From Actinomycetota bacterium (GTDB taxonomy: Bacteria > Actinomycetota > Thermoleophilia > UBA2241), in assembly GCA_026392265.1 (NCBI GenBank), contig JAPLCL010000164.1, positions 1 to 6,280 of the forward strand: a stretch of 6,280 bases of DNA, given 5' to 3'. The translations under genes were made by a program, and so were the position numbers. The notes beneath the pieces were generated by a model. It was not told where the DNA came from. It did no database searches and saw only the letters and a program-made list of their open reading frames with translations. Positions 5,072 to 6,280 of the stretch are shown piece after piece (positions within the stretch are counted from its first letter, which is position 1; the number at the start of each line of letters is the position of its first letter).

Positions 5072-6280
5072 ATGAGCATCACCATCAACGGCAAGGAGAT
5101 CGAGGTCACGGCGGGCGAGACGGTACTTCAGACCGCCCGCCGCGCAGGCATCGAGATCCCTCATCTGTGCTCTCTCGACTGGGCGCCGTCCCCGTCGGCC
5201 TCGTGCCGCCTCTGCGTCGTCGAGGTAGAGGGCGCCCCGCGCCTGCAGACGAGCTGCACCCTCGAGGCGCGCGACGGCATGACCGTGCACACGCACACGC
5301 CGCGCATCCTCAAGGCGCGGCGCACCATCCTTGAGCTGCTTATCGCCAGCCATCCACAGGACTGCCTCACCTGCGTGCGCGCCGGCGGCTGCGAGCTGGC
5401 CGAGCTGGCCGGCGACCTCGGCGTGCGCGAGCGCCGCTATGTGGGCGCCGTCAAGGAGCACGCCATGGACATTTCGTCGCCCGCCCTGTGGCGCGACCCC
5501 AACAAGTGCGTGCTCTGCGGACGCTGCGTCACCATGTGCCACGACGTGCAGGGCGTGGGCGCCATCGATTTCGTCGGGCGCGGGTTCCGCACCAAGGTCG
5601 CGCCCGGGTTCAGCATCGGGCTCAACGTGTCCGAGTGCGTGTACTGCGGCCAGTGCGCCCGCGTGTGCCCCACGCGTGGAGCGCAATCATGTGGACGCCG
5701 TGGTGGCCGCGCTGGCCGATCCCGACACGGTCGTGGTCGCTCAGGTGGCGCCGGCGGTGCCGGCGACTCTGCTCGAGGGGCACAGCCGCTCACAGGGCGT
5801 GCGCACCATGCTCGAGCGCATGGCCGGCGCCCTCAAGCGCGTCGGGTTCGACGCCGTCTTCGACACCAGCTTCGCCGCCGACGTGACGATCATGGAGGAG
5901 GCCAGCGAGCTGCTGGACCGCCTCCAGAACGGCGGCGTGCTGCCCCTGTTCACGAGCTGCTCGCCGGCCTGGGTACACTGGGTCGAGACGCACCGCCCCG
6001 AGCTGATCCCGCACCTCAGCACCTGCAAGAGCCCGCAGCAGATGGCCGGCGCCCTCATCAAGGAGATCTACCCGCGGTACGCGGGCCTCGGCGACAAGCG
6101 CCTCGTGGTGGTCTCGATCATGCCGTGCACGGCGAAGAAGTTCGAGGCCCAGGATCAGCCCGACGTTGACTACGTGCTCACGACGCGAGAGCTCGACGAC
6201 CTGTGGGGCCGCTTCGGTATCGATCTGGCGCGCTTCGCGGAACCGGAGCCGCTGGACGCGCCGTTCGCGGAGGCCAGCGG
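5072..6280 (+). CDS. hydA: [FeFe]-hydrogenase catalytic subunit HydA, frameshifted at about 5675 and 3' partial
   Basis: This is the H2-forming/oxidising subunit of the HydABC complex. ATG 5072 follows GAGG (5061-5064) by 7 bases. Residues 1-201 hold an N-terminal [2Fe-2S] ferredoxin domain (Cys33/45/48/62), a His-ligated [4Fe-4S] site (His94, Cys98/101/107), and a double [4Fe-4S] domain (Cys146/149/152/156 and Cys189/192/195/199). After Cys-Pro-Thr (ending at 5674) the frame breaks. The original frame continues as Arg/Gly-rich nonsense to TGA 6167-6169, while the true H-domain resumes at GTG 5676 in the next frame and stays open to 6280. There it shows VVVAQVAPAVPATLLEGHSR, the L1 motif TSCSPAW (5952-5972), STCKSPQQM, and L2 MPCTAKKFE (6120-6146). 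L3 lies beyond the window. L1 has Ser where TSCCPxW has its second Cys; from memory this variant is common in bifurcating HydA. As written, no full-length HydA can be made. Confidence 0.93.
5672..5678 (+). other. hydA: Frameshift/deletion point within hydA
   Basis: ACG (Thr201, 5672-5674) is the last codon of the upstream frame, one C (5675) is left over, and GTG (5676-5678) begins the downstream frame VERNHVDAVVAALADPD. In HydA proteins CPT is followed by Gly-Ala and one hydrophobic residue before the Val/Glu segment. Nine expected bases are replaced by one, so a net loss of 8 bases explains both the frame change and the missing residues. Confidence 0.85.

Noticed and set aside
5672..5678. 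Programmed ribosomal frameshift in hydA
   Set aside because: Simple +1 slippage would not restore the missing Gly-Ala and hydrophobic residue, and no slippery run, stop codon or internal SD arrangement is visible here.
5675..6169. Arg/Gly-rich C-terminal continuation of the original hydA frame as a genuine novel domain
   Set aside because: The same bases encode canonical H-cluster domain motifs in the adjacent frame, so this stretch is out-of-frame translation.
1..6280. CRISPR arrays, tRNA/rRNA genes, insertion sequences or integrase sites
   Set aside because: No regularly spaced repeats, RNA gene signatures, transposase motifs or terminal inverted repeats were seen.

Overview
The window is GC-rich bacterial DNA with every supported gene on the + strand. 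It centres on a Rex-regulated [FeFe]-hydrogenase locus of the HydABC type, the soluble NAD(H)- and ferredoxin-linked, often electron-bifurcating, hydrogenases of strict anaerobes. Codon third positions are overwhelmingly G or C. This composition, together with rex, HydABC and a possible leaderless promoter, suggests a high-GC anaerobe, for example a deep actinobacterial or Chloroflexota-like lineage. That placement is a low-confidence inference; nothing in the window fixes the taxon.

Layout. Positions 1-225 hold the 3' end of an unrecognised gene. Positions 266-1150 encode a stand-alone zinc-dependent homocysteine S-methyltransferase domain protein, apparently with its own promoter. A GC-rich hairpin (1164-1184) separates it from a near-consensus promoter (1202-1229) whose -10 box lies inside a Rex operator (1216-1235). 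This promoter drives rex (1258-1941), which starts at TTG behind a Shine-Dalgarno sequence. The 137-bp gap after rex carries a second, tandem Rex operator (1992-2025). After it come a single-domain response regulator (2079-2522), hydC/nuoE-like (2525-2995), hydB/nuoF-like (3066-5060) and hydA (from 5072, running off the end at 6280). No intergenic stretch exceeds about 140 bases.

How the parts work together. Rex senses the NADH/NAD+ ratio. Operators in front of both rex and the hydrogenase operon imply that when NADH accumulates, Rex lets go and the hydrogenase is made, disposing of electrons as H2. HydC and HydB form the NAD(H)/FMN diaphorase module, and HydA carries an iron-sulfur relay plus the H-cluster. 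The receiver-only protein at the head of the operon suggests a further, signal-dependent control layer, but no kinase is visible.

The main anomaly is in hydA. Its reading frame breaks at about 5675, immediately after the Cys-Pro-Thr of the second [4Fe-4S] motif. The H-cluster domain continues intact in another frame to the window end. The expected Gly-Ala is missing and the gap is consistent with a net loss of 8 bases, so this is either a recent inactivating deletion or a sequence/assembly error.
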